A stretch of 64,000 nucleotides of DNA from Pleurodeles waltl (lineage: Eukaryota > Chordata > Amphibia > Caudata > Salamandridae), in NCBI RefSeq assembly GCF_031143425.1, contig NC_090448.1, positions 332,270,177 through 332,334,176 on the forward strand, given 5' to 3'. Positions 1 to 9,742 of the stretch are shown here, piece by piece. Each line of letters begins with the position of its first letter. Position 1 is the stretch's first letter. A program made the translations under genes and the position numbers. The notes beneath the pieces were generated by a model. That model was not told the DNA's origin. It made no database searches and worked only from the letters and a program-made list of their open reading frames with translations.

Positions 1-289
1 TATTGAAGAGAGGAGATATGTAGTAGTTTGTAAAGTAGGCATGTTTTAAACAGTTCATAGGAATGTTATATTTATCCACGTTTGTTTCATTTCCTTTTGT
101 TTTATTTCCTCGTGCGTGCGTCTGTGCACGAGATCCTTCCTTTGTATTCTATTTGGAATGCATTGTTTGATTTACGAGTCAGTTGCTTCTCTATGCTTGC
201 TCCTGTCAACCAGCCTCTCCGTTGCTGGGAACTTTACTAAGAATAAACAAAACCTTTTTCCACCTTGCTTTTGGAATCTCATTACAACA
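1..289 (+). mobile_element. Probable right end of an LTR (non-satellite left flank)
   Basis: This stretch has no counterpart in the 2.1-kb satellite unit. It ends in ACAACA at 284-289, immediately before the satellite begins. A polyadenylation-type AATAAA lies at 242-247, about 40 bases before that end. The same arrangement (AATAAA, a short U5-like tail, terminal ACAACA) is seen in the LTRs at 3675-3884 and 9743-9955, but the sequence is otherwise different, so it would be another family. The left end, inner domains and target duplication are outside the window. Short open frames here have no recognisable product. It could instead be ordinary unique DNA that happens to end in ACAACA. Confidence 0.4.
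109..132. repeat. 7-bp perfect hairpin in left flank
   Basis: CTCGTGC at 109-115 is the exact reverse complement of GCACGAG at 126-132, with a 10-base loop. It is unusually CpG-rich for this window. If 1-289 is an LTR, this would lie in its transcribed part, but no function can be assigned. Confidence 0.4.
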
Positions 290-2402
290 CCTTTCTAATG
301 TAAAGTTCATGATGTCACAGAGTGGGCTAATGTCACAAAGCATCTGTGGAACAGAAAGTTCTTTAACTAGAAGTTCTGTCTTGGTAACTTGAGGAAAATG
401 TCAGCCTTAATAAAGAAGGTGGTGATCCTCCTCAGTTTACTGAACCTCTGTGACGACTATAATATCTTAATTAATTCAGAATAGGAGGAAAACAAGTTGC
501 TCATCATGTGTGACTCCTCTGTGGAGTAAAGATTATAAACAAGTGTAACTGCAAGACGTGTTTTGCAGAACACTGAAAATTTTGCTGAGGATACTTTTAC
601 GAATGTTCAAAAAAATGTTTTGTATTGCATCAGGATGGCCTGGTACCTGCTGTCATTTGGGAACTTCATCATGGTACAAGTACTTCTTTATTTAATTTGT
701 TGGTATCAAGCTTGGCATAAGGTGAGCTTTTTATTGTCAGTATGTTTAGGAATTTTGTTTTCAGTTTACAAAAAACAATCAGTTACATATTTTCAGCAAT
801 CATGGTTCCTCTAAAATGTAAATATTACACATTATAAAAAGCAGTTGAAATGAAAACCTGTTGTCGAAATGTCATGAGAATGTAACGCTTTATACCTGCT
901 GCCCCAGTGTTAGTAGAAATGTCAGCCACTTGCGAGAGAACCTAGGTTATAAGTGCTCTTACAATTGCAAAGGCCGTGATTCACAAATCACAGGATTTGC
1001 AACCACAACATCCCAAGTCGGGATGTGCTAAACTTAATTTTGACTGAAAAAGCACATTTTGTGACTGACTCATTATCAGTGGGGGCACCTCTGCTAGTGC
1101 ATGGGTGCTCTCACACACAGGCACTTTGTACCCTGCCCTCAGGGCTGGAGGGCTTGATAAAGAGGTGACTTATAAGAGACCTGGTGAAGTGTAAATGGCA
1201 GTGAAAGGGTGCTTGAACCTTTTCATGCAGGCTTCAATGGCAGTCCTGCGAAAGCCTTTGCATGTGCTCCCTATGGGTGGCAAAATATATGCTGCAGCCC
1301 ATAGGGATCCCCTGGAACCCAATGTCCTGGGTAAGTAGGTATCATATGCTAAGGACTTATAAGAGGGCACCAGTATGCCAATTGTGGATGAAATACTGTC
1401 TTAACAGTATCCAACAACCAAATGTAAGGGAGAGAGCATAACTACTGAATTGTCTGTGTCCGCTGGGGTCCTGATTAGCAGGATCCCAGTAGACACAGCC
1501 AAACACACTGTCAAACAGGCCAAACGTGGGGGTAACCAAGCTAAAGGGAGGCTACTTTCTTACGCCTAGATGTGATGATACTGTATTCTTTGGTAGGGAT
1601 TGAATACTGTTTTCACAAGAGGTGTTTGAATGTTTTCCCTTGTATGTATCAATGGCAAAATATTCAGGTGTTTGAAATAGAGATAATTTTTGCATGTGGG
1701 GCATTGGTTTAGATGACCTGGGAGATCTCACATGTGTACTTAATGCTGGTGTGGCTCTTTCAGACAGAAACCAGAGTACCAGTACAATGTGGTGACAGAA
1801 ACAGAAAAAGCTGGGCATAATAATTTGCGCAATGAAAGAGACAATGCTGTGTATCTTGTGTGTTGGTCTGTTTTAAAGGATTCATGTAGCATATTACTTC
1901 TGCTCATGGGAAATGTAGTTTGCTATTAGTGATATTTTACGAATGCCACAGAAATACATAAAATTAAAATAGAAACAGTAATACATACTTATTGCTTGGG
2001 GGTACTTAGTAGAATCTTTCATTTTCAGCATATCAGTTAGGAATTTCATACATTTCTACTTCACATCCCTCTCACTAGATCTTCTTTCTGTATGAAAGAA
2101 CAATATTGTTGAAATGAACATCCCCTTTTAAACCAAAAAGCCAGAAATGTATAGCATTATATTAGTAACTTAAAACTTCATCACAATAACGTTTTGTAAT
2201 TCGATCCCTCAGCCCAGTAAAAATGGATTTATCATTGTGTTTACAGCTTTTAATTTCTGGAACTCCCCACTTTTAAACACATGACCTTTGTTTGACTTAT
2301 TTAAAGTTGTACAAATTAGACCATTTTACTATTTCATTGTATTACTGCCAGCCTTACCAGAGGCAAGATGACACTGGGCTTCTTTCTGTTTAGGACAAAT
2401 TG
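290..2402 (+). repeat. Satellite copy M1 (edge copy, divergent)
   Basis: 2113 bp. This is the first copy next to the non-satellite flank, and visibly the most diverged: for example it has GTGGAGTAAAG where other copies have GTGGAGGAAAG, and several small indels near 450-560. It does not fit cleanly any internal type, as expected for an array-edge copy that no longer takes part in homogenisation. Confidence 0.93.
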
Positions 2403-3674
2403 CCTTTCTAATGTAAAGTCGATGATGTCACAGAGTGGGTTAATGTCACAAAGCATCTGTGGAACAGAAAGTTCTTTAACTAGAAGTTAGTGTTCCCTCT
2501 TGGTAACTTGAGGAAAATGTCAGCCTTAATGAAGAAGGTGGTGATCCTCCTCAGTTTACTAAACCTCTATGACTATAACATCTTAATGAAATCAGAATGA
2601 AAAGAAAACAAGTTGCACATCATGTGTGACTCTTCTGTGGAGGAAAGATTACAGACAGGTGTAACTGCAAGACATGTTTTGCAGAATACTGAACGTTTTG
2701 CTGAGGATACTTTTACTATTGTTGGAAAAAATGTTTTGTATTTCATCAGGATGGCCTGGTACCTGCTGTCAGTTGGGAACTTCATCATTGTACAAGTGCT
2801 TCTTTATTTAGTTTGTTGGTATCAAGCTTGGCATAAGGTGAGCTTTTTATTGTCAGTATGTTTAGGCATTTTGTTTTCAGTTTGCAAAAAATAATCAGTT
2901 ACATATTTTCAGCAATCATGGCTCCTTTAAAATGTAAATTTTACACATTATAAAAAGCAGTTTAAATGAAAACCTGTTGTCGAAATGTCATGAGACTGTA
3001 ATGCTTTATGCCTGCTGCCCCAGTGTTAGTAGAAATGTCAGCCACTTGGGAGAGAACCTAGGGGCACAGGTAATAAGTGCTCTTACAATTGCAAAGGCTG
3101 TGATTCACAAATCACAGGATTTTCAACCAAAACATCCCAAGTCGGAATGTGCTAAAGTTAATGGGGACTGAAAAAGGACATTTTGTGACTGACTCATTAT
3201 CAGTGGGGGCACCTCTGCTACTGCATGGGTGCCCTCACACACAGGCTCTTTGTACCCTGCCCTCAGGGCTGGAGGGCTTGCTAAAGAGGTGACTTATAAG
3301 AGACCTGGTGCAGTGTAAATGGCAGTGAAAGGGTGCTTGAACCTTTTCATGCAGGCTTCAATGGCAGTCCTGCAAAAGCTTTTGCATGTGCTCCTATTGG
3401 TGGCAAAATATATGCTGCAGCCCATAGGGATCCCCTGGAACCCAATGCCCAGGGCAAGTAGGTATCATATGCTAAGGACTTATAAGAGGGCACCAGTATG
3501 CCAATTGTGGATGAAATACTGTCTTAACAGTATCCAACAACCAAATGTAAGGGAGAGAGCATAACTACTGAATTGTCTGTGTCCGCTGGGGTCCTGATTA
3601 GCAGGATCCCAATAGATACAGCCAAACACACTGTCAAACAGGCCAAACGTGGGGGTAACCAAGCTAAAGGGAGG
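2403..3674 (+). repeat. Satellite copy M2, cut short by the retrotransposon
   Basis: The first 1272 bases of a unit, ending at GGGAGG just before the 5' LTR. Its 10-bp inverted repeat (see 12710-12749) is damaged: CTCCTATTGG replaces the usual CTCCCTATGG near 3391. It is less diverged than M1 but still unlike the interior types. Confidence 0.93.
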
Positions 3675-3884
3675 TGTTGTGTTTTGTAATTCTATCTAAA
3701 TGTGTAATATGTCTTTATGGAATGTATCAGCTGGAATTCCGATGATCTCACAGGTTCTGAGCTGAGCAGTTGGTTACTGCTTTGACTCGGTGGCTGGACG
3801 TTGGTGTTGACAGAGAAATAAATCTTCTTGTTTGAGACAAAACAAGCCGCTTGGAGTTTCCTTATTTCAATGGAGGATACAACA
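3675..3884 (+). repeat. 5' LTR of the Ty3/gypsy element
   Basis: 210 bp, ends TGTTGT/ACAACA (a perfect 6-bp terminal inverted repeat containing TG...CA). It aligns end to end with 9743-9955. It differs from the 3' LTR by 8 substitutions (6 transitions, 2 transversions) and lacks a GGA present there. It carries AATAAA at 3817-3822. No convincing TATA box is visible. Confidence 0.95.
3817..3822 (+). promoter_or_regulatory. Polyadenylation signal AATAAA in 5' LTR
   Basis: Canonical hexamer 62 bases before the LTR end. It is conserved in the 3' LTR at 9888-9893, where it would process the element's transcript. It marks the approximate R/U5 border. Confidence 0.6.
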
Positions 3885-4579
3885 TCTTTTGGCGACGAGC
3901 TGGTCAACACCATTTGAACCCACGCGACCGCAACTATTTCTTCGTGTCCTCACGGCCTTTCATTCAGTTACTTCTGTAATCAATGACATTGCTGCCGGTT
4001 TCCTTGTTCGGAGATGTTCACTGGATGACTGCGGTAACATTTTTAAAGCGCCGTTTTGCTTTGTTTTTCACTTACGTGCAACATTATTTGGTTGCCAGGT
4101 AACGGACGCCATGCGGAAGAGCGAGCCAATCAGTTAAATAGTTTCGGATCCACGAGAGATTACGGCGTCCGGACGCGTGCATTCCTGGTTTGCTACAATG
4201 TCGGTTGCTAAGTAACAGACGCCACGTTTGCATGTTCTCTATCCTTCGTAGGCTGGATGTTTGCGATAAGTTGTTACTGTTGACAGAGAAGTCAACTTTC
4301 TGGCGGTGTTGATCTTCATCGATTTTTCAGTTTTAGTTATTCTGCCATATTATTGAACTGTGCGTGATCTACACATGACAAGGACTTACAAAGCCTTTTG
4401 GAATCATTCGACTCGGTATCGGCCTCAAGTTGGTTGTTGAGACACAATACTCGCCTAGTTTTCAGTCTCATCGCGAGTTTTGCACACACGTTGTGCAAAT
4501 TACGTGCAGCAAGTGTATTTTTAACTGGCGCTTTGCACGCTCTCACCCAGCTGGCTTTTGTTTTTATTTTACCTTCAAT
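3885..4579 (+). other. Untranslated leader of the retrotransposon
   Basis: 695 bases between the 5' LTR and the first in-frame ATG of gag. It starts with a 5-base spacer and the primer binding site and would carry the packaging signal, which I cannot define. It is richer in CpG than the satellite. It contains an imperfect 20-bp direct repeat (4091-4110 and 4204-4223, 17 of 20 identical) and several upstream ATGs in other frames (for example 4111 and 4199). An open frame runs into gag from 4430 but begins with TTG, so I treat it as leader. Confidence 0.7.
3890..3899 (+). promoter_or_regulatory. Primer binding site, tRNA-Ser type
   Basis: TGGCGACGAG starts 5 bases after the 5' LTR. It matches the reverse complement of the CCA-bearing 3' end of metazoan tRNA-Ser (GCU) for 10 bases; the match stops at the next base. 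Mag-like Ty3/gypsy elements are known to prime from tRNA-Ser. The match is from memory of the tRNA and should be aligned. Confidence 0.65.
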
Positions 4580-5890
4580 ATGCAAACAGCTAACTTACCA
4601 TTAACTTTTCTTCCTGAACCTGGCATCCCTGTGATAAGATGGCAACATTGGTTTAAATCCTTTGAGAGCTATTTGGTTGCTATTGATGGGGTTAACTTTT
4701 CTGCTGCTCGCAAAGAGGCGATTTTGTATAATTGCCTTGGCACAGAAGGGCAAAGAATTTTCGACCATCAACCCCAGGCGCAACCTTTTGCCACTGGTGA
4801 TTGGGACGTGTTCACCGAAGCTGTGAGAAGATTAGAAAACCACTTCAAAGATGACCTCAGCATCATCGTTGAGAGACACAAATTTTTCACACAGAAACAA
4901 CTTCAGCATGAATCAATTGACAGTTTTGTAGCTGAACTTCGGATTTTAGCGTCTACTTGTGAATTTGTAGGTCCTTTGGACCAGTATCTTAGAGATCAAC
5001 TTGTTGTTAATTGTTATGATTCTAAAATTCAAGAAAAGATCTTATGTTGTAGAGACCCAACGTTGAAGGAAACATTGGAAATTGCTAGAGGGATTGAACG
5101 TTCTATGTTAGCCTCTAAAGAATTGGGTAAAGTGAGAGGGTCACCAGTTGAAGATGTTTGTTTGGTATCACAGAAATCTAAAACTATTATGCCCACTACC
5201 CCGGATTTGAAAAAGAGCAACACCAAAAAGCTGTTGTGTTTCAGGTGTGGCTCTAATTCACACTTGGCCAATTCTCCTATTTGTCCAGCTTTAGGGAAAA
5301 CATGTATGAAGTGTAAGAAGACTGGTCATTTCGCTCGAGTGTGTAAACAAGATCAAAAAGTAATGTTGGTTGAACAGCAACAATTGTTTGAGAGGCAAGT
5401 GGGTGAGTGTGGTGATTTGCATCTTTCCAAAAAGTGTGTTCTGATAGTTAATGATGCATCCAATTGTAAGTCTGGTCTTAAGCGTTCCAAAGACCCGGTT
5501 TGTGAAGTCATGATTGTTGAAGTTAAATTGAAAGTTACGGTGGATTCAGGTTCACCAATAACGATTGTTTCTGACCCAAATTATCATTCCTTTTGGAGTG
5601 ACTCTCCTTTATCTGCTCCTGATATAAAAACCATAGCATTTGATGGCCAAGAGATTGATATGTTGGGGTACTTTATTGGAAAAATTAGTTACCAGCACAA
5701 GAACATTGACTCTAAAGTGTATGTTGCCAAGAGAGGGTACAATATTTTGGGGTGGAAGGATCAAGGGCAGTTTGGTATGGTGCTTAGGCCAGGCACCGAT
5801 CAACCCATTACATTGGTGGGGAAAGTGGAGGTTAAACTAGATTCCATCCAGGATGTTCTGAGGTACTGGGTTTTTCAGAACCGGTACTGA
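4580..5890 (+). CDS. gag-pro: Gag and aspartic protease of the Ty3/gypsy element (5' part of a broken gag-pol frame)
   Basis: Encodes the structural Gag protein that packages element RNA and the protease that cleaves the polyprotein. I start at ATG 4580, the first ATG in the frame; the frame is open back to 4430 but only from a TTG. Residues about 15-180 form a capsid-like region with the W-x-x-W/F-x-x-F spacing usual in this family. Two zinc knuckles follow: C220-C223-H228-C235 (CX2CX4HX6C, longer than canonical) and C242-C245-H250-C255 (canonical CX2CX4HX4C). The protease has the catalytic DSG at 322-324 and the second family motif ILG at 389-391. Native sequence ends at 5858; the last ten codons and the TGA at 5888-5890 come from the inserted solo LTR. 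No internal stop or frameshift is seen before that. A Gag-protease product could still be made, but polymerase would not follow. Confidence 0.92.
   Translation: MQTANLPLTFLPEPGIPVIRWQHWFKSFESYLVAIDGVNFSAARKEAILYNCLGTEGQRIFDHQPQAQPFATGDWDVFTEAVRRLENHFKDDLSIIVERHKFFTQKQLQHESIDSFVAELRILASTCEFVGPLDQYLRDQLVVNCYDSKIQEKILCCRDPTLKETLEIARGIERSMLASKELGKVRGSPVEDVCLVSQKSKTIMPTTPDLKKSNTKKLLCFRCGSNSHLANSPICPALGKTCMKCKKTGHFARVCKQDQKVMLVEQQQLFERQVGECGDLHLSKKCVLIVNDASNCKSGLKRSKDPVCEVMIVEVKLKVTVDSGSPITIVSDPNYHSFWSDSPLSAPDIKTIAFDGQEIDMLGYFIGKISYQHKNIDSKVYVAKRGYNILGWKDQGQFGMVLRPGTDQPITLVGKVEVKLDSIQDVLRYWVFQNRY
5855..5858 (+). repeat. Target duplication GTTC, left copy (right copy 6720-6723)
   Basis: GTTC lies immediately before the TG of the solo LTR and again immediately after its CA. 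A 4-bp duplication fits retroviral-type integrase insertion. Both copies are read in the same codon phase by the left (gag-protease) and right (polymerase) frames, so the insertion by itself explains the frame break. Confidence 0.8.
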
Positions 5891-5992
5891 TCCGGTAACC
5901 CAGCGGTGCCAGGGTACACCCAAAGACCTCGGGTACTTTCCTGATTCAGACCACAGAAACTCAGAGTCTTCTAGGTGAAGTCAAAGATCAAA

Positions 5993-5998
5993 TTTATT
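5993..5998 (-). promoter_or_regulatory. Polyadenylation signal of the solo LTR
   Basis: TTTATT on the plus strand, AATAAA on the minus strand. It sits downstream of the minus-strand TATA box at a distance typical of a retroviral R region, supporting minus orientation. Confidence 0.55.
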
Positions 5999-6088
5999 GG
6001 CTGCAACCAAGTAACAAGCGTCCTAGAAATACAACAGCACGGTTTGTATGTTCTCAGGAGACTGTCTGTCAATGCAAAATCAGGTTTC

Positions 6089-6096
6089 CTTATATA
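6089..6096 (-). promoter_or_regulatory. TATA box of the solo LTR
   Basis: Minus strand reads TATATAAG, a strong TATA consensus, and is the only good one in the 861-bp insert. Transcription from it would run leftwards, antisense to gag-protease. Confidence 0.55.
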
Positions 6097-6719
6097 CAGT
6101 TTTTTAAGCTTCAGGCAAACATTCTTGACATTTTGGTTGGTCATTCACATGTTTTCACTACAAAGGAAAAAACAGTGTCATGATGAAACCTCATATTTCA
6201 TGTCATCCAACCCATAATAAATTACCTGGCAAGGCCTAGTATTTTACATCAGATAAGTGTGGACCCCCAATAAAAACGGGCACCTCCCCCTCGTAAAGTA
6301 AAAAGAAGAAAAGAGCAGGTGCAGGTGTGAGCAAGATTAGGCAGGGTGTGTGAGCGATAATAAGGGTTTTATGGCATGGTGTGCATTGATGCTATCTGAT
6401 TCGGCCACTGGGAGAGGGACTGACCAAACATGTTTGGCCTGAGGCAATGGTTCCAGCTTGCCCAGGTCAGAGAAAAGTCAATCAAGGTGTACGTGTCCTT
6501 GGAATCAAATCTGACTGTATTATAAGCCTATGAGAGGGCAACTTTTAAAAATGGGAGCCACAAGTGCAGGACGAAAATGGCGATTTCGAGGTGAAAACGC
6601 TGCTGGAATTGAGCGATAATGCTCATGCTTAGTGTACTAGTCATTATCAGTCTTTTGATACTAAAATCGTACTGCTGTGGCAAAGTAAATTACATGGGTC
6701 CAGAATTTTTAGAACCACA

Positions 6720-9674
6720 GTTCTTATTAAACACTCTGAAGTTTTCAGCAATAAACTTGGTTTAGTGAGGGGGTATGAACATAGAATTATTCTCAAACCT
6801 GATGCTGTTCCTGTTGTACATAGGGTACGTAATGTACCTTTGAGTGTCAGGGGAAAATTGAAAGAGCATCTGTGTGATTTATGCAGTGATGGAGTTATTG
6901 AACCAGTTGACTCTTCACAATGGGTGTCTCCAATTGTAGTCGCGGTTAAGAAGACTGGAGAGTTAAGATTATGTATTGACTTGAGATCTTTAAACAAAAA
7001 CATTTTGGTTGATTGTTTTCCTTTGCCCAAAATTCAAGAGTTATTGGCTCGTTTGGGGGGAATGAAGGTTTTCTCTACGATTGACCTTAGGTCTGCCTAT
7101 CATCAAGTGGAGTTAAGTAAGGAATCCCGTTCACTCACCACGTTTATTACCCCGTTTGGGGCTTTTAGATTTTTGCGAATGCCGTTTGGCTTAGCCTCCG
7201 CGGCGTCCGTATTCCAGAAACTTATGTTTCAGTTATTCAGCGACATACAGGGTGTTTTAGCTTACCAGGATGACATTTTAATTGGTCCGGAATCTTTTCA
7301 AGACCATGTACTCATGTTGGACAGAGTGTTGGGAATTCTGAATGATCATGGGATAACGGTTAGAAAAGACAAGTGTAAGTTTATGGTAGATTCTGTTGAT
7401 TATCTAGGCCATCAAATTTCTGCACAAGGCATTCTTTCTAAAAGAGACTTATTAATGGCTATTGAGAATTCTCCTACTCCTAACAATAAAGATCAGGTGA
7501 GATCCTTTTTGGGTCTTTGTGAGTACTACTCACGTTTTGTGCAAAATTTTGCTTACTTGTCGGAACCGTTAAGGAGGATTCTCAGGAAGGGGGAAAAGTT
7601 TTTATGGCTGGAGGAGCAGGAGCAAGCTTTTTCCACGCTTAAGTCTCTCATTGTACAGGTTCCTGCTCTTCACCCATTTGACGAGAATCTACCTTCAGTA
7701 ATTACTGTGGATGCAAGTGGTGTTGGTTTGGGAGCCATTCTTAGTCAGATGGAGAAAGGGAAGGAGCATACAATCGCATTTGCATCTAGACATTTATCGG
7801 ATGCTGAGATGAATTATAGCACGATTGAGAGGGAGGCGTTGGCTTGTGTATGGGGAGTTAATCATTTCTCAACATATGTTTGGGGAAGGGAGTTCACGCT
7901 TGTCACCGATCACAAGCCTTTGGTCTATCTTTGGAACGACAAGGTTTTTAATAAAACCAGTCCTAGGCTGACCAGATTGTTAGCCAGGTTGTATGAATTT
8001 AATATGAAGATGAAGCACATTGCAGGGACTAATAACTGCAGGGCAGACTTCCTGTCTAGGTGTCCTGTCAATGACACTGGGTTTGAGAAACTGTCAGTCG
8101 AGGAAGATGTCGTGGTGGGCATGATTGATGGTGTGGTTGCAGCTGGTGAAGTCATCTCTAGGCTGGTTTGGAAAGAGGCGGTGAGCAAGGATACGTTTTT
8201 ACTACTCCTTAAAAAGTATATTCGTGAAGGTTGGCCTACGGGTGGGGGATTGTCGGATGTAATGAAATCTTATGGCAAGATCAAGGAGGAGTTAAATGTG
8301 GAAGACGATTTGGTTTTGAGGGGTGAACGTTTGATTCCTCCCAGCGAGCTAAGGCTCAGACTAATAAAATTGGCTCATCAAGGGCATGTTGGCATTACTG
8401 GTACGAGAAGACGGTTACGTTTATATTATTGGTGGCCAGGTATGGATTCTGAAGTAGAAGTAGTAATTAAGAATTGTGGTAGTTGTAGAGTAGCGGATAA
8501 AAGTTTGCACACCAGGGAGGTGCCTTTGTGTTCTGTACCCTTCCCTGACAAGCCGTGGCAGAAGTTGGGTATAGATTTTATGGGTCCGTTAGGAGCTTGC
8601 AATGATGTGAAGAAATATGTATTGGTTGCAGTGGATTATTTTTCTAAATGGGTATCATATAAATTTTTGAGAGAACCGAACACTACCAGCGTGATTGATT
8701 TCTTGAAGGAGATTTTTCATTGGGAGGGGATTCCTGAGTTTTTGGTCTCTGACAATGGTGTACAATTTATCTCACATCGGATGGTGAATTTTTTAAGGAA
8801 ATGTAATATAAAGCATCTTACTACTGCTTTATATAGTCCGCAAGGGAATGGTTTAGTAGAAAGGGTGAACAGGATGATCAAGGAGACCATTCAATTGGCT
8901 GTCAGTTTGGGGGTTAACGTGCAAGAAGCGGTTTCAGAAAGGATCTGGAGTTATCACAACACGCCACATTCTTCTACAGGCGTTGCTCCTTTTGTGCTTT
9001 TGAAGGGCAGGCACTCGGGTAATGAACTCTCTCCTGAGTGGGTGGTGCAAGAAACCTTGGGGAGTGATGCAAACGTTGATCTCAGTCAGGTAAGAGAAAA
9101 CGTAGAGAGACATCAAAGTAGGAGTAAGAGGAGATATGACAATCTCAAAAGAGTTAAGGCATTTCCTTTTGCTGTCGGTGATGCAGTTAGAGTGAAGAAA
9201 CCTCAAGGGAAAAGGAAAGGAGTTTCTAGTTTTTTTCCCATCACTAAGGTTATTAGGGTGTCTAAACATTCTGTTATGGTGGAAGGAGGCAAATGGTGGA
9301 GCATGAGGAATGTGGTGAAGGTTGCTGTTCCGGTTTCAGAGCTGAATAGAGGGTTGTCTGATGTTTGGTTTGATGGAGGTTATGATGTTATTATAGGGGA
9401 TGGTGGTTCCTTGGAGCGGGGAGTGTGCAAGGACGTGAGACAAGGTGTAGACCTTGAGGAAGAAGGTTCTGGGCCGCTCTTAGGGAGTTCAGAAGGTGAC
9501 TTTCAGGGTCATGGAGCATTGGATGTTGGTAGTGGTACTCACACTACTGGCGTTTTGGACCAATCTGAGAGGTCCAATGAAGGTGTGATTCGGTTGGATA
9601 CGAGGGAAGTGTTGGACAGACCTAGAAGGAACGTATCTAAACCCAAGTATCTGAATCAATATGTTATGTATTGA
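6720..9674 (+). CDS. pol: Polymerase of the Ty3/gypsy element: reverse transcriptase, RNase H, integrase (3' part of a broken gag-pol frame)
   Basis: This frame is open from 6633, but only 6720 onwards is native sequence; there is no ATG at the start because the frame was continuous with gag-protease before the solo LTR landed. Positions below count from codon 6765 (a GTG). RT: LPKIQ and FSTIDL motifs, PFGLASA, and catalytic YQDD at 167-170. RNase H: acidic residues D316, E355, D382, D428, with TDHKPL around D382. Integrase: zinc finger H538-H541-C571-C574, then D604, D663, E699, an exact DD35E spacing, in GIDFMGP, VSDNG and GLVERVN contexts. A basic C-terminal part with a W-rich segment resembles the GPY/F region. 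TGA at 9672-9674. No internal stop or frameshift is seen over about 980 codons, so copies of this family were recently functional. This copy cannot express polymerase in the usual way. Confidence 0.95.
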   Translation, partial: VLIKHSEVFSNKLGLVRGYEHRIILKPDAVPVVHRVRNVPLSVRGKLKEHLCDLCSDGVIEPVDSSQWVSPIVVAVKKTGELRLCIDLRSLNKNILVDCFPLPKIQELLARLGGMKVFSTIDLRSAYHQVELSKESRSLTTFITPFGAFRFLRMPFGLASAASVFQKLMFQLFSDIQGVLAYQDDILIGPESFQDHVLMLDRVLGILNDHGITVRKDKCKFMVDSVDYLGHQISAQGILSKRDLLMAIENSPTPNNKDQVRSFLGLCEYYSRFVQNFAYLSEPLRRILRKGEKFLWLEEQEQAFSTLKSLIVQVPALHPFDENLPSVITVDASGVGLGAILSQMEKGKEHTIAFASRHLSDAEMNYSTIEREALACVWGVNHFSTYVWGREFTLVTDHKPLVYLWNDKVFNKTSPRLTRLLARLYEFNMKMKHIAGTNNCRADFLSRCPVNDTGFEKLSVEEDVVVGMIDGVVAAGEVISRLVWKEAVSKDTFLLLLKKYIREGWPTGGGLSDVMKSYGKIKEELNVEDDLVLRGERLIPPSELRLRLIKLAHQGHVGITGTRRRLRLYYWWPGMDSEVEVVIKNCGSCRVADKSLHTREVPLCSVPFPDKPWQKLGIDFMGPLGACNDVKKYVLVAVDYFSKWVSYKFLREPNTTSVIDFLKEIFHWEGIPEFLVSDNGVQFISHRMVNFLRKCNIKHLTTALYSPQGNGLVERVNRMIKETIQLAVSLGVNVQEAVSERIWSYHNTPHSSTGVAPFVLLKGRHSGNELSPEWVVQETLGSDANVDLSQVRENVERHQSRSKRRYDNLKRVKAFPFAVGDAVRVKKPQGKRKGVSSFFPITKVIRVSKHSVMVEGGKWWSMRNVVKVAVPVSELNRGLSDVWFDGGYDVIIGDGGSLERGVCKDVRQGVDLEEEGSGPLLGSSEGDFQGHGALDVGSGTHTTGVLDQSERSNEGVIRLDTREVLDRPRRNVSKPKYLNQYVMY

Positions 9675-9742
9675 GGGTGGCCACATTTTATTGGGGTTTT
9701 TGTTGTTTTGGGGGGGTCAGTTTGTTTGGAAGGGGGAAGATG
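9675..9742 (+). other. 3' untranslated stretch before the right LTR
   Basis: 68 bases between the pol stop and the 3' LTR, with a run of seven Gs near 9710-9716 and the polypurine tract at 9728-9740. No envelope or other gene fits here. Confidence 0.7.
9728..9740 (+). promoter_or_regulatory. Polypurine tract
   Basis: GGAAGGGGGAAGA, all purine, ending two bases before the TGTTGT of the 3' LTR. This is the expected primer for plus-strand DNA synthesis. Confidence 0.8.

Larger units (their letters stand above)
5859..6719 (-). mobile_element. Solo LTR of another retroelement, nested in the Ty3/gypsy coding region
   Basis: 861 bp with TG...CA ends on either strand, flanked by GTTC. Read on the minus strand it has retroviral LTR architecture: start TGTGGTTCT, about 620 bases of U3, TATATAAG at 6096-6089, AATAAA at 5998-5993 about 95 bases further on, then roughly 135 bases of U5 ending in CA. 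There is no coding region, primer site or second LTR, so it is a solo LTR left by LTR-LTR recombination. It is unrelated in sequence to the host element's LTRs. The family (endogenous retrovirus or a second Ty3/gypsy) is not identified. Confidence 0.82.

Noticed and set aside
4430..4579. Upstream extension of the gag frame
   Set aside because: Begins with TTG; the first in-frame ATG is at 4580, and the extension has no Gag-like features.
6216..6274. Plus-strand AATAAA hexamers (6216 and 6269) in the solo LTR
   Set aside because: They would imply a plus-orientation LTR with a U5 longer than 400 bases; the minus-strand TATATAAG and AATAAA pair gives a more normal layout.
9675..9742. Envelope gene in the Ty3/gypsy element
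   Set aside because: Only 68 bases separate the pol stop from the 3' LTR.
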